DNA from: Phycisphaerales bacterium
GTDB taxonomy: Bacteria; Planctomycetota; Phycisphaerae; UBA1845
Direction of reading: 5' to 3'
DNA: 36,300 nucleotides
NCBI GenBank assembly: GCA_013140575.1
Contig: JABFSN010000187.1
Location: 1-36,300 of the forward strand
Shown here: one piece after another, positions 1 through 7,103 of the stretch
Position numbering within the stretch: the first letter of the stretch is position 1
How the letters are laid out: each line of letters opens with the position of its first letter
Position numbers and translations under genes: made by a program
Notes under the pieces: model-generated
Database searches by the model: none
Seen by the model: only the letters and a program-made list of their open reading frames with translations
Told to the model about the DNA's origin: nothing

Positions 1-1291
1 CCCACAGCCCACCGCCGCCCGCGGGCGTGCTGCGGCGGGCGAGCCATTGCCCGACGGTCAGTGCCGCAAAGGGCGTCAGCAGCATCACCGTGGGCAGGCA
101 GTAGCGCGAGCTGGAGACGTTCACCATCGCGTAGACCAACAGAATGAAGAGCGTGCACAGCACCAGCAATTCCACGGCCGGATCGCGACGGCGGAGCAGC
201 GGAACAAGGGCGACGACGGCCAACACCAGCGTGGGATAATTGACGGCCAGGTTGCCGACGCACTTCGGAACATCGCTCGCGAAGTACCAGAACCGCCACG
301 CGTTGATCAAGAGCTTGCGGGGCAACAGCGACGGCTGCTCGCGGATCATCGCGTAGGCCTCGCTCTTGAACAGCCGGTCGACGTCTTGCGGAATATCCCA
401 ATGCCCGGCCGTCTTTAGCGACGAGCGGCTGTAGGCTGTTCCGTGTCTGCCATTGACGCGTTCAAACGCCCTGGCTTCGCCATGGCGGATGGCGTCGTCG
501 GAATCGGGTCCGGCGTCGATCATGAAATTGCCGGACAACATGCTGAACCCGGGGCCGACGGCCACCGCGACCCACTCGCCCGACACCCGGTAGTTTCGCC
601 ACGTCCACGGCGCGACCAGCGTAAACCCCACCACCGTCGAAAGCGCCGCCGCCCGAAACCACGACGCCCGCCTCGCGGCCGCGTAGACCAGCACGACGCA
701 CGCGAACGGCAGAAGAATCGACTTGGTCAGGACGGTCAGCGCGAACGCCGCGCCGTGTGCGATTCCGCGGCCCGGGCTCGGGCGGCGGATCATGGCGTCG
801 AGCAGGCCGATGTACAGGACCACGGTGAATGAAAAGAACGTGTCCGCGAAACTGCTGGCGCAATAGTAGATCGACAACGGAAACACGACCGCGGGCATCG
901 TCAGCCACAACGCCCGCGAGCGGCCCAAAAGCGACGCCGACAGAAACAGGATCACCACACATGTCGCCGCGGAAAAGACACAATTGACCAGCACCGTGGC
1001 CACCCCCACGTCGGCAATCAGCGTATAAGCCGCGGCCAGCACCATCGGGAAACCCGGCCCGCGGTAGACGGTGGGCGGGGCGTCGGGGCCGAATCCAAAT
1101 ACGCCGTGTTCGACCAGGTTCTTCGCGACGGCCATGTAGCCATCCGTGGACGTGTGAAACTCCCGCGAACCCGGCCCGGTTTGAAGACCGAACACGGGGA
1201 CAATCACGAAACCAAAAAGCAGGCGCAGCAGAAGCGCCGCGACGAACACCGCGCCGGCCTGCGTGCCGATTCCGTATTGACGATCGGTCAT
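1..1291 (-). CDS. Membrane glycosyltransferase, GT39/PMT_2-like (C-terminus beyond window)
   Basis: Translating the minus strand from the ATG at 1291 gives about 430 residues with no stop, and the frame leaves the window at position 1, so the C-terminus is missing. The protein starts MTDRQYGIGT and has many hydrophobic segments, including an N-terminal one (AGAVFVAALLLRLLFGFVIV) and later ones (FPLSIYYCASSFADTFFSFT; LLVLCTLFILLVYAMVN). The first extracytoplasmic loop holds TSTDGYMAVAKNLVEHGVFG followed by YRGPGFPMVLAAAY, the usual layout of polyprenyl-phosphate-sugar-dependent mannosyl/arabinosyltransferase-like proteins (PMT_2 family), which glycosylate lipids or proteins at the membrane. 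The sugar and acceptor cannot be told. The start is the first in-frame ATG before the first membrane segment; no clear ribosome binding site is seen. The overlapping minus-strand reading at 462-1397 is arginine-rich and has no membrane pattern, so it is a shadow. Confidence 0.82.
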   Translation of the reverse strand, partial: MTDRQYGIGTQAGAVFVAALLLRLLFGFVIVPVFGLQTGPGSREFHTSTDGYMAVAKNLVEHGVFGFGPDAPPTVYRGPGFPMVLAAAYTLIADVGVATVLVNCVFSAATCVVILFLSASLLGRSRALWLTMPAVVFPLSIYYCASSFADTFFSFTVVLYIGLLDAMIRRPSPGRGIAHGAAFALTVLTKSILLPFACVVLVYAAARRASWFRAAALSTVVGFTLVAPWTWRNYRVSGEWVAVAVGPGFSMLSGNFMIDAGPDSDDAIRHGEARAFERVNGRHGTAYSRSSLKTAGHWDIPQDVDRLFKSEAYAMIREQPSLLPRKLLINAWRFWYFASDVPKCVGNLAVNYPTLVLAVVALVPLLRRRDPAVELLVLCTLFILLVYAMVNVSSSRYCLPTVMLLTPFAALTVGQWLARRSTPAGGGGLW

Positions 1292-1558
1292 GTTTTCGCC
1301 CACAGCCACACCGCAGTCCCCGGCGGTCGGACAAGTCGCCAACGAGGTTCGGACGACGACCGCGGAACCGCCCCGCGCGTCGCGATTCCAAACACAAGGA
1401 CGCAAGTCGAGCTTATCCCGCGGGCCCGAGCCCTGCCACGATTGAAGATCGGATGTTCTCCGGTCCCATGGTCCGTCCGTTTTAAGCCCGGTTGACTTGA
1501 TTTTCGGATCAAGCGTGGTGACCATACGCAGGGCGGCAGGCGGACTGCCGTTCCGCGT

Positions 1559-1632
1559 GCCGGCGTAGCTCAGTTGGTTAGAGCAGCGGATTCATAGCCC
1601 GCAGGTCACTGGTTCGAATCCAGTCGCCGGTA
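1559..1632 (+). tRNA. tRNA with anticodon CAT (Met, or Ile2)
   Basis: The sequence folds as a full cloverleaf. The acceptor GCCGGCG pairs with CGCCGGT, with one G-U at the end. Then come TA, a D arm GCTC/GAGC around AGTTGGTTA, an anticodon arm with loop TTCATAG, variable loop AGGTC, T arm ACTGG-TTCGAAT-CCAGT and discriminator A. CCA is not encoded. The anticodon is CAT. The base pair closing the anticodon loop is an A-C mismatch (GCGGA against CCCGC), and the initiator hallmarks (unpaired first base, three G-C pairs beside the loop) are absent. It is therefore an elongator Met tRNA or the Ile2 tRNA whose C34 is changed to lysidine; sequence alone does not decide. Confidence 0.93.
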
Positions 1633-1956
1633 ATGACCACCTCCCCCCAGTCGACGTCGCAGGCGACGCCTAACTCATTTGCCAAGCGGATGTTGCGTCA
1701 TGCCCGGGCACCGCTCGATTGCCGCGCCGACGACATCGTCCTCCGTCACTCCACTCCCAGTATTGCGACCGTGCGAAACTTCATCGGCCGATCGCCGACG
1801 GGTCGCTTCGGTTCAAGTTCCCAGCATTGAGAGACCGATAGCGCCAGCGAAGCGGGACCGATAACCGGCTGATTCCCCAACGGGAGCCCGTACAGTCCCG
1901 TGTCGCCGGTCGGGCAGGCACAGTCCAACGAGTCGCATGATCGAAAGCGGGGCACG
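1633..1956 (+). other. Gap between tRNA and parA-like gene; no gene seen
   Basis: I see no convincing gene here. A small hairpin GTCGC-AG-GCGAC lies at about 1657-1668, soon after the tRNA, without a T-run. The reading frame of the next gene stays open upstream to 1900, but those residues have no family character. I found no well-spaced -35/-10 pair for the downstream gene. Confidence 0.5.
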
Positions 1957-3324
1957 ATGAGAACGATCGCCGTTGTCAACCAAAAGGGTGGGGTGGGCAA
2001 GACCACGGTGTCCATCAATCTGGCGGCGTCGCTGGCCCGGGAGGGTCGGCGCGTGCTGCTGGTGGACATGGATCCGCAATCGCACTGCGCGGTCGGGCTG
2101 GCGGTGCCGGACGAGCAGATCGAATTGAGCGTGGTCGACGTGCTCCGCAGCCTGCGATCCGACGTGCGGCTGGGGTTCGAACAGGTCACATGGCAGATTA
2201 CGCCCCGGCTTGAACTGGCCGCCTCGACCAGGATGCTGGGCGAGTTGGAAGCGGACGAGGCCCACCGCGAGGACGGCACCGAGCTGCTCCGCCGGGCCCT
2301 CGAGCCACTAGGGCGGAAATACGATTTCGCGATCATCGACTGCGCCCCGCATGTCGGCGTGCTGATGCGCAACGCGCTCACCGCGGCCACCGACGTGATC
2401 ATCCCGGTGGAGACGGGCTATTTTTCGCTTCATGGATTGACGCGGCAACTCGCAACCATCGAGGGGCTGGTCAATGGAACGGGGCGGCGGATCAACGTGC
2501 GGGTCTTGGCCAATCATTACGACGTGCGGACCAAGTTGGCCCGCGAGATACTGGCCGAATTGCGCCGCAAGTTCGAGCACGTCCTGTTTTCGACGGTCAT
2601 CAACTTCAACACCAAACTGAAAGAGGGAACGAGTTGCGGTCAGCCGATCACCGAGTTCGCCCCGGAAAGCGCCGGCGCCCGCGATTTTCAGATGCTGGCC
2701 CGCGAGGTCGAATCCGGTTCGGCGGCGATGGAGCCGAGCGAAGCCATTCATGCCCTTGCCGAGCGGCTGGGGCGGGAGACGGATCGACTGGTGGCCGCCC
2801 GCGCGCCGTTGATGACGCGTGATCGCGAACCGGTCGCGGCCGGGGCGACGCGAACGGTCGCGCGGCCCCTGGTCCGACCGTCGGTTGTCCCGTCGCGACC
2901 CGTCGAGCGCGTGGCGATGCCCATGCGACCGTTCGAGCGTGTCGCGGTGCCGCCCGGTCTTGTCGCCCAACGGCGTGAAACGCTGCCCGCGGCAGCCGGA
3001 GCCGACGATCTGCACACACGGATTGATGCCCAATTGGCCGAGATTTACGGTCCCCGTCAGACGCCGGGCGGCGTGGTGTTCCGCACGCGTCATCCGGCGG
3101 CCGAACAGGTGATGCTGGCCGGCGATTTCAATGGCTGGATGCCGCACGAAACGCCGCTGGCGCGGCTGGACGAGTCCGGCGTGTTCCAGGCGACGCTGGA
3201 CCTGCGCCCAGGGCGGTATCGCTATCGGCTGGTGGTGGACGGGCGATGGGAATTCGACCGCGAGAACCCGTCAAGCGAGCGGAACGAATACGGCGAGGTC
3301 AATTCGATCGTGGAAGTGCGTTAG
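1957..3324 (+). CDS. ParA/Soj-type ATPase fused to a C-terminal CBM48/AMPK-beta-like glycogen-binding domain
   Basis: 455 residues. Residues 1 to about 265 are a ParA/MinD-type P-loop ATPase. It has the deviant Walker A KGGVGKTT at 10-17, the DMDPQ switch region, and IIDCAPHVGVLMRNAL followed by VIIPVETGYFSLHGL. Such ATPases dimerise on ATP and position plasmids, chromosomes or protein cargo. A linker of about 100 residues rich in Arg, Pro and Val follows, with a repeated RP(V/F)ERVA(M/V)P motif. Residues 370-455 look like a carbohydrate-binding module of the AMPK-beta/CBM48 type: LAGDFNGW (Trp394), a YRYRLVVDGRWEFD strand pair (Trp431) and an ending VNSIVEV. The two tryptophans match those that stack on glucan in AMPK-beta. 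ATG 1957 is chosen because ParA proteins begin just before the first strand (MRTIAVVNQKGG), with a purine-rich GAAAGCGGGG upstream. No parB neighbour is present. A cargo-positioning ATPase for glycogen is inference. Confidence 0.9.
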   Translation: MRTIAVVNQKGGVGKTTVSINLAASLAREGRRVLLVDMDPQSHCAVGLAVPDEQIELSVVDVLRSLRSDVRLGFEQVTWQITPRLELAASTRMLGELEADEAHREDGTELLRRALEPLGRKYDFAIIDCAPHVGVLMRNALTAATDVIIPVETGYFSLHGLTRQLATIEGLVNGTGRRINVRVLANHYDVRTKLAREILAELRRKFEHVLFSTVINFNTKLKEGTSCGQPITEFAPESAGARDFQMLAREVESGSAAMEPSEAIHALAERLGRETDRLVAARAPLMTRDREPVAAGATRTVARPLVRPSVVPSRPVERVAMPMRPFERVAVPPGLVAQRRETLPAAAGADDLHTRIDAQLAEIYGPRQTPGGVVFRTRHPAAEQVMLAGDFNGWMPHETPLARLDESGVFQATLDLRPGRYRYRLVVDGRWEFDRENPSSERNEYGEVNSIVEVR

Positions 3325-3325
3325 C

Positions 3326-3474
3326 ACGCGGCGCTCGCTCTTCAACCGCCCGCGTACGTCGTACCCCAGGAACACGGTGGCCGTCTCGTCAATGCCGGAC
3401 CCCTCGATGCGGGTGATCGGCCCGCGGGCGTCGCAGGTGCAGTCCATCTGCAGCAGAGTGGCCGGCCCGACCTG
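3326..3474 (-). pseudogene. Remnant of a YD/RHS-repeat protein
   Basis: Reading the minus strand from 3474 gives about 49 residues that resemble two YD repeats: CTCDARGPITRIEGSG and then FLGYDVRGRLKSERR. The family pattern is YxYDxxGRLxxE. The frame is closed by a stop codon immediately upstream (3475-3477) and has no start codon, signal peptide or further repeats, so this is a decayed piece. It lies tail-to-tail against the ParA-like gene, and its upstream edge coincides with the left end of the 170-bp inverted-repeat element. RHS/YD proteins are large secreted or toxin-bearing proteins; nothing here tells which kind this was. The call rests on motif resemblance only. Confidence 0.4.
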
Positions 3475-3644
3475 CTAAATAGAACCACAGAATAGGGAAA
3501 CCGATTCCATCATGGCGCGTTTTTCTTCGCCCGCAGGGCGCACGATCTTAGCCAGGGACTTCAGTCCCTGGACGACAGCCCCTGTCTAACTCCCGCCCGG
3601 AGGGCGCACGAAACCCGGTTTCCCTTTTGGGTGTTCTTATTTAG
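3475..3644. mobile_element. MITE-like 170-bp element with imperfect terminal inverted repeats
   Basis: The left end (3475-3503, beginning CTAAATAGAACCACAG) is an imperfect inverted copy of the right end (3616-3644, ending TTCTTATTTAG). Both share the inner block GGGAAACCG / CGGTTTCCC. Inside lie two near-identical 17-bp direct repeats (3529-3545 and 3595-3611, one mismatch), each starting with a small palindrome GCCC-GCA-GGGC or GCCC-GGA-GGGC. Between them is a perfect palindrome CCAGGGACT-TC-AGTCCCTGG (3552-3571). No protein is encoded. No clear target-site duplication was found. It could be a miniature transposable element or a composite of the palindromic repeats common in this genome. Confidence 0.45.
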
Positions 3645-3731
3645 TGGAACACGTGCTCGACGCGGCCGAGACCAGCAAGCAAGATCGTCAAGTTCACGTC
3701 CACGTTCGCGGCCGAACTGTCCGCGCGCCAA

Positions 3732-3940
3732 GCCCGTCGGGCTGCGCACGGACGTTTCACGCCCCGGCCGGGCAATTGCACACGTTCACCCCCGTGAACG
3801 CATCCAGAACGGCCAATATGTCGAAAATGTCGATGATCCCAGCCCCGACGGGGCGGCAGTCCGTAGCCGGGGGTGGAGTCCGCGCCGGCGGACGACACCC
3901 CCGGATCGCATCACCCCCTCGCCCCAAGCCCCAGCGGGGC
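3732..3940. repeat. Short palindromes near the dockerin remnant
   Basis: Four hairpin-forming units are visible: GCCCG-T-CGGGC (3732-3742), GCCCCG-A-CGGGGC (3842-3854), a 17-bp inverted repeat with two mismatches and a 4-nt loop (3867-3904), and GCCCC-AGC-GGGGC (3928-3940). None is followed by a T-run, so they are unlikely to be simple terminators. They resemble the units at 12006-12268 in general form. Confidence 0.55.
3757..3864 (-). pseudogene. Orphan dockerin-like C-terminal tail
   Basis: The minus strand reads IIDIFDILAVLDAFTG, then VNVCNCPAGA and a stop at 3757-3759. This is the same C-terminal segment as in the protein at 4020-5969 (LIDIFDILAVLDAFAG). A 28-bp stretch is identical between the two (3809-3836 and 4066-4093). 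No start codon or secretory N-terminus is attached, and the residues upstream soon lose the family pattern, so this is a leftover from a partial duplication or from a second deleted gene. It sits directly downstream of its relative, in the same orientation. Confidence 0.6.
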
Positions 3941-4019
3941 GAAAGAACCCGTGATCGGATACGCGCTCATAGCGTTGTAGTGGTAGGCCGCTCCCAAAAA
4001 GCCGGATGGTCTCGCGCCT

Positions 4020-5969
4020 CTACGGCAAATCGCAGCATAGGATGGTTCCGGCGAAGGCGTCTAATACGGCCAATATGTCGAAAATGTCGATGAGGCCGTC
4101 GGGCGCGCAAGGGATAAGGTCCACGTCCGGCATCGGGCAGGTGGTGAACACCCCCGCGAAGCCGTCGAGGACGCACAGGATGTCGAAGAGGTCCACCGTG
4201 TCGTCGGTGTTCACGTCGCCCCAGGACTGATTCGGGCAGTCGCATTCGTCGGGAATGGAATTGCCGTTGTCGTCGTCCGATCGGCCGACGGCGATGTCGC
4301 ACTCGTCGGGCACGAGGTTGAGGTTGCAGTCGGGGGCGGCCGCGGCCGCGAGGTCGCATTCGTCGGGGATGGCGTTGGTGTTGCAGTCCTCGCTCGACTT
4401 GGAAATCACGTCGCACGAGTCGGGCAGGCCGTTGGAATTGCAATCCATCGCCTGCCCGCCGCCCACCTCGACCGAGTCGATGGTCCCGTTGTTGTTGCAG
4501 TCCTCGCACGTATCCGGCACGCCGTTCCCATTCACGTCCGCCGCCCCGCCCACGATCTCGTCCGCGTCCGAAACGCAGTCCCCGTCGCAATCGTCGATGA
4601 CTTCGTAGATGTACACGCCCTCGCCGAGTCCCCAACTAGGGGTCATGTCCTGGCTCAACAGGATGCGATTGCCCTCCATGGCTACCATTTGCCCAAGCTC
4701 GGCCCCCGATTGCACAATGTCCGACCCGAGCAACCGCTGTTCCTTGTGCCATTGCCCGCCGGCGTAGCGGAACACGAACCCCGCTCCGGTGTCGAAGGTT
4801 GTGGGGATGTGATTCCAGGCCTCTGCGAGAATGCGATTGCCGCTGACGGCCACGTCCCAGCCGACGTTGTCGAATTTCTTGCCGTTGGCCATCCGTGTTT
4901 CGTAATTCCACGAATCGTCGGTCGGATCGCCGGGGGTGTTCCCGTCGTCGAGCCGAAAAGCGTATACCGAGCCGCCCTGAAGGACGTGAAACGTCTGATC
5001 GCCGGGCATACCCACGGCGATGAGGTCGCCTTCAATGTCCACCGCGTTTCCGAATATCGCGCCGAAATCGATGTACTTTGGAAGCAGCGTGTCCTCAAGA
5101 CTCCATGTGTCGTCGGAGACGTCGCCGGGTGTTCCGGGATCGTCGCGGCGGAAGACGTAGGCTCTTCCCGGCGGATTGCCGGGAGTGAACCCGCCACCCT
5201 CCGGGGCGCCGACGACGACACGGTTCTCCCAGACGGCCACGTCGGCGCCGAAGCTATCGTCCGGATTCTGGGTCACACCGGGGCTGGTGAGCTCCGCGTG
5301 CAGGGGCCACGTGTCGTCGGTCGGATTGTTGGGCGTGGTGTTGTCGTCGCGATGGTAGACGAACGCCGAGCCGCTGCCACCCAGCGAGCGGTTCTTCTCC
5401 GCTCCCACCACGATCCAATCGCCGTGAATGTCCGCGTCCTCGCCGAAGTAGTCCTCCGGTTCGGGGTTCAGGGCGAAAAGCTGGGTCTGTTCCAGCCAGA
5501 CGTCGTCCATCAGGTTTTCCGGCGTGCTCATGTCGTCGCGGCGGAAGACGTAGGCCGAACCGGCGTAACATTCGTAGCCGCCGCAGGGACCGCTGTCCTG
5601 AAACGCACCCACGACGATGTGACTCTGGGTCATGCCCACCGCCGACCCGAGGAACTGCCCCCCCGTGGGGTTGGAAGCGACCAGTCTCTGCCGGTACAAG
5701 ATCTGATCGTTTTCCTGCCAGAGATAAAGGTACACCGCGCCGGAATGAGCCCCGTTCGCGTCCTCTACGGTCGTCCCCTTCGCGCCAATCCCAACCCACG
5801 GGTAGCTCAGATTGAGCTTTACGGAAAACCGGTCGGCTGCCGGTTCAGGAGGATTTAGTCGAAACACTTCGTATTGCGTGCAGAATTGGCCCGCGGCAGA
5901 CTGCGCCAAAACCGCTGTGAGAAAGATGATGACTAGCAACTCCCGTAGTCTCGCGCTTTGTTGGTCCAT
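4020..5969 (-). CDS. Exported FG-GAP beta-propeller protein with TSP3-like repeats and dockerin-like tail
   Basis: 649 residues. An N-terminal signal peptide (LLVIIFLTAVLAQSAAG) shows export. Residues of about 45-455 form repeated units of the FG-GAP kind, each with a pattern such as FGxxVAxxGNRxVVGAP followed by GxAYVFRRD. I count about seven, which fits one seven-bladed integrin-like propeller. Next comes a run of Asp/Asn-rich calcium-binding repeats (DVNGNGVPDTCEDCNNNG; DCNSNGLPDSCD; DCNTNAIPDECD; DDDNGNSIPDECD) like thrombospondin type 3. The end holds two dockerin-like EF-hand/helix units, DVNTDDTVDLFDILCVLDGF and DGLIDIFDILAVLDAFAG. The tail is typical of planctomycete exported proteins and probably helps sorting or surface attachment; binding partners are unknown. 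GGGAG lies about 8 nt before ATG 5969. It is last in the minus-strand cluster, separated from the previous gene by a strong hairpin. Confidence 0.88.
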   Translation of the reverse strand: MDQQSARLRELLVIIFLTAVLAQSAAGQFCTQYEVFRLNPPEPAADRFSVKLNLSYPWVGIGAKGTTVEDANGAHSGAVYLYLWQENDQILYRQRLVASNPTGGQFLGSAVGMTQSHIVVGAFQDSGPCGGYECYAGSAYVFRRDDMSTPENLMDDVWLEQTQLFALNPEPEDYFGEDADIHGDWIVVGAEKNRSLGGSGSAFVYHRDDNTTPNNPTDDTWPLHAELTSPGVTQNPDDSFGADVAVWENRVVVGAPEGGGFTPGNPPGRAYVFRRDDPGTPGDVSDDTWSLEDTLLPKYIDFGAIFGNAVDIEGDLIAVGMPGDQTFHVLQGGSVYAFRLDDGNTPGDPTDDSWNYETRMANGKKFDNVGWDVAVSGNRILAEAWNHIPTTFDTGAGFVFRYAGGQWHKEQRLLGSDIVQSGAELGQMVAMEGNRILLSQDMTPSWGLGEGVYIYEVIDDCDGDCVSDADEIVGGAADVNGNGVPDTCEDCNNNGTIDSVEVGGGQAMDCNSNGLPDSCDVISKSSEDCNTNAIPDECDLAAAAAPDCNLNLVPDECDIAVGRSDDDNGNSIPDECDCPNQSWGDVNTDDTVDLFDILCVLDGFAGVFTTCPMPDVDLIPCAPDGLIDIFDILAVLDAFAGTILCCDLP

Positions 5970-6002
5970 GGACGCAACTCCCCGGCTCGAAGGGAAAGCT
6001 AT

Positions 6003-6037
6003 CCGGCATCCGGCGCGAATTTCGCGCCGGATGCCGG
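6003..6037 (-). terminator. Perfect 17-bp stem hairpin between two exported-protein genes
   Basis: Positions 6003-6019 and 6021-6037 are exact inverted copies around one base, giving a very stable GC-rich hairpin. It lies after the stop of the gene ending at 6105 and 33 bases before the ATG at 5969. On the minus strand only a weak T-containing stretch (ATAGCTTTCCC) follows. It may act as a terminator or attenuator, an mRNA processing or stability site, or be a mobile palindromic repeat. Confidence 0.55.
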
Positions 6038-6104
6038 AAAATTCAATCTACGACGATCCGCCGGGAAATAACGCAACCCGACGGAACGAAGCCATTAGGC
6101 ACGG

Positions 6105-7037
6105 CTACGAGCAGCTCGCTCCGTCGCAGAACAGGGCGGTCTGCGTGCCCGTTAAGGCCTCGGTGTCGACGATTCCATCCTTGGTCATCTCGAACGTACC
6201 GTGAAACTCCAACGGCGTATCGAAGTTCAGCGTTCCGTTTTGCAGCGAAATCAGCCCCGTCGTCGCGCTGACCGTGTCTAGCGCCGAACTGTCCACCAAC
6301 CATTGCATTGACCCGCTGGCGTGGTTTACGGTGATCGTCCCCGACGAACCGGTCGCCAGTCCGTCACCAGTCAACTTGAGGTTGAACGCCTCGGTGACGG
6401 AGATGTCGCCGTCGTTTTCGATCTCGCCGGCAATCTCCAGCGGATCGGTGTTGGCGCTCTTGCCCTTGATGATGCCGCCGCTCGAAACGGTCAGCACCGC
6501 TGCCCCGGTGACTTCGATCTTCGCCGGACCGTCGACCACGATCTCTTGACCGGCGCTAGTGCTGATCACGAACTCCAGCACGGCCGCCGCGCCCGAACCG
6601 GTGAACTCGATCCGGCACGCGGTCTCGCCGCCGCCGGGCGCCTGCATGGTCAACGTTCCGTTGACCGTCAGATCGCCGCCGCCCGCGGCGATGAGCAGCA
6701 CGCCCGTCGAACTGCCGCTTTCGATGATCAGGTCGTCGCACGCTTCGGTGGTAACGTCGGCATCGACGGTCACGGTCATGCCCTCGACTAGGGTCACCCG
6801 GCTGTTGGCGCCGGGCTTCTCGCCGGAGGTCGCGGCGCGGAAGCTTCCGCTGCCGTTGCACACGCACCACGTGGTGTACACGTCGTAGTCCCCCGATTGC
6901 AGACTGACGTAGTCCGCGTCATTGTTGGGGCTCACCGACCCGCTACACGACGTCCCGGGACAGCTCGGCTGGGCCAGCGCAGCACTTCCCAGCGCGAAGC
7001 TGACATAACCTCCCATTACAACAAGTTTCGATCTCAT
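6105..7037 (-). CDS. Exported beta-rich protein, beta-solenoid-like (paralog 3 of 3)
   Basis: 310 residues from the ATG at 7037, which is preceded by AAAGGG at good spacing; an earlier in-frame TTG at 7055 lies within that binding site and is rejected. The N-terminus (MRSKLVVMGGYVSFALGSAALA) is a signal peptide. The mature part is a succession of short Thr/Val/Gly-rich strands (DLTVNGTLTM; KIEVTGAAVLTVSSGGIIKG; NLKLTGDGLATGSSGTITV), as in right-handed beta-helix or adhesin-like proteins. Near the start, SGDYDVYTTW followed by VTLVEGMTVTVDADV matches the layout of the neighbour at 8456-9406. Cysteines cluster near the start and at the very end (FCDGASCS). No catalytic motif or anchor is seen. 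It lies 66 bases after the previous gene, so it probably belongs to the same transcript. The exact function is not recognised. Confidence 0.75.
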   Translation of the reverse strand: MRSKLVVMGGYVSFALGSAALAQPSCPGTSCSGSVSPNNDADYVSLQSGDYDVYTTWCVCNGSGSFRAATSGEKPGANSRVTLVEGMTVTVDADVTTEACDDLIIESGSSTGVLLIAAGGGDLTVNGTLTMQAPGGGETACRIEFTGSGAAAVLEFVISTSAGQEIVVDGPAKIEVTGAAVLTVSSGGIIKGKSANTDPLEIAGEIENDGDISVTEAFNLKLTGDGLATGSSGTITVNHASGSMQWLVDSSALDTVSATTGLISLQNGTLNFDTPLEFHGTFEMTKDGIVDTEALTGTQTALFCDGASCS

Positions 7038-7103
7038 TTTCAACCCTTTCTTCAAGAGTTTTGATGCCTTTTAGAGCTACAATTCCCGCGAAAACCGCCC
7101 CGG

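Noticed and set aside
462-1397. Long minus-strand frame overlapping the glycosyltransferase
   Set aside because: Arg-rich with no family pattern; the alternative frame from 1291 gives an intact membrane glycosyltransferase.
4689-5858. Plus-strand frame opposite the FG-GAP gene
   Set aside because: No start signal or domain; the minus strand holds a complete exported protein.
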